Shown here: in pieces, positions 5,732 to 5,771 of the stretch
How positions within the stretch are numbered: position 1 is the first letter of the stretch
Layout of the letters: every line of letters starts with the position of its first letter
Assembly: GCA_030747575.1 (NCBI GenBank)
Contig: JASLKI010000193.1
Location: forward strand, 1-5,771
From: Verrucomicrobiota bacterium
Lineage (GTDB): Bacteria > Verrucomicrobiota > Verrucomicrobiia > Limisphaerales > UBA1096
DNA: 5,771 nt
Direction of reading: 5' to 3'
Notes under the pieces: model-generated
Seen by the model: only the letters and a program-made list of their open reading frames with translations
What the model was told of the DNA's origin: nothing
The model's database searches: none
Program-made: the position numbers and the translations under genes

Positions 5732-5771
5732 GTCGTGCGAACCGCTTCACCGACGACTCAATGCTCGACAT
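5673..5771. repeat. Imperfect inverted repeat with coding-type (synonymous) mismatches
   Basis: The left arm 5673-5706 and the reverse complement of the right arm 5738-5771 match at 29 of 34 positions, with a 31-base spacer. Read as codons, all five differences are synonymous: AAT/AAC, TTT/TTC, GAT/GAC and TTG/CTC (two bases). The window ends at the end of the right arm, so the repeat may extend further. Both arms point coding sequence away from the spacer, and neither has an N-terminal gene part. Confidence 0.85.
5737..5771 (+). pseudogene. Fragment of a second CotH-like coding sequence on the opposite strand
   Basis: In the + frame beginning at 5737 the bases encode ANRFTDDSMLD, matching NRFTDDSMLD at residues 10-19 of the minus-strand protein. 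Codons differ but amino acids do not, so this is a piece of a homologous gene (allele, strain variant or paralog) and not an exact copy. It has no start codon context and is cut by the window edge. Confidence 0.6.

Noticed and set aside
5673..5771. Inverted repeat as a phase-variation (invertase) site or transposon end
   Set aside because: Mismatches are at synonymous codon positions, no recombinase or transposase is nearby, and both arms are internal gene parts, so a recombination site is a poorer explanation than a chimeric junction.

Overview
The window looks like a piece of a Gram-negative, heterotrophic bacterium of the PVC group, most likely Verrucomicrobiota. The main reason is the large minus-strand protein, which combines a CotH-kinase-like region, chitobiase-C-like, LamG and lamin-tail modules with a verrucomicrobial-style C-terminus. 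This assignment rests on recalled family architecture; no search was run.

Layout. (1) Positions 1-971 (+): the 3' part of an OppF/DppF-type peptide-importer ATPase, cut by the left edge. (2) 972-1034: a short spacer with a strong Shine-Dalgarno-like GGAGGT that lies too far from the next annotated start and instead fits a 13-codon GTG mini-ORF. (3) 1035-2426 (+): a complete 12-TM MFS transporter resembling the oxalate/formate-antiporter and monocarboxylate-like group, visibly more AT-rich than its neighbours. (4) 2427-2530: a convergent gap holding a 19-residue orphan signal-peptide-like ORF. (5) 2531-5731 (-): a secreted-type modular protein of at least 1066 residues, lacking its N-terminus. 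(6) 5673-5771: an imperfect inverted repeat at the right edge whose outer arm encodes, on the opposite strand, the same peptide as the CotH region with only synonymous changes.

How the genes relate. The ATPase and MFS gene point the same way and are 63 bp apart with no visible terminator between them, so they may be co-transcribed. Both are uptake-type inner-membrane functions, but their differing base composition argues against a long-shared operon. The large protein is convergent to them and functionally separate.

I do not see a new defence, mobile or biosynthetic system here. The two points most worth a second look are the nested domain architecture of the large protein (LamG inside a beta-sandwich inside a chitobiase-C-like domain) and the coding-like fold-back at the right end. 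The fold-back looks more like a chimeric junction or mis-assembly between two alleles or paralogs than a natural gene boundary. No tRNA, rRNA, CRISPR array, insertion sequence or convincing terminator was seen.
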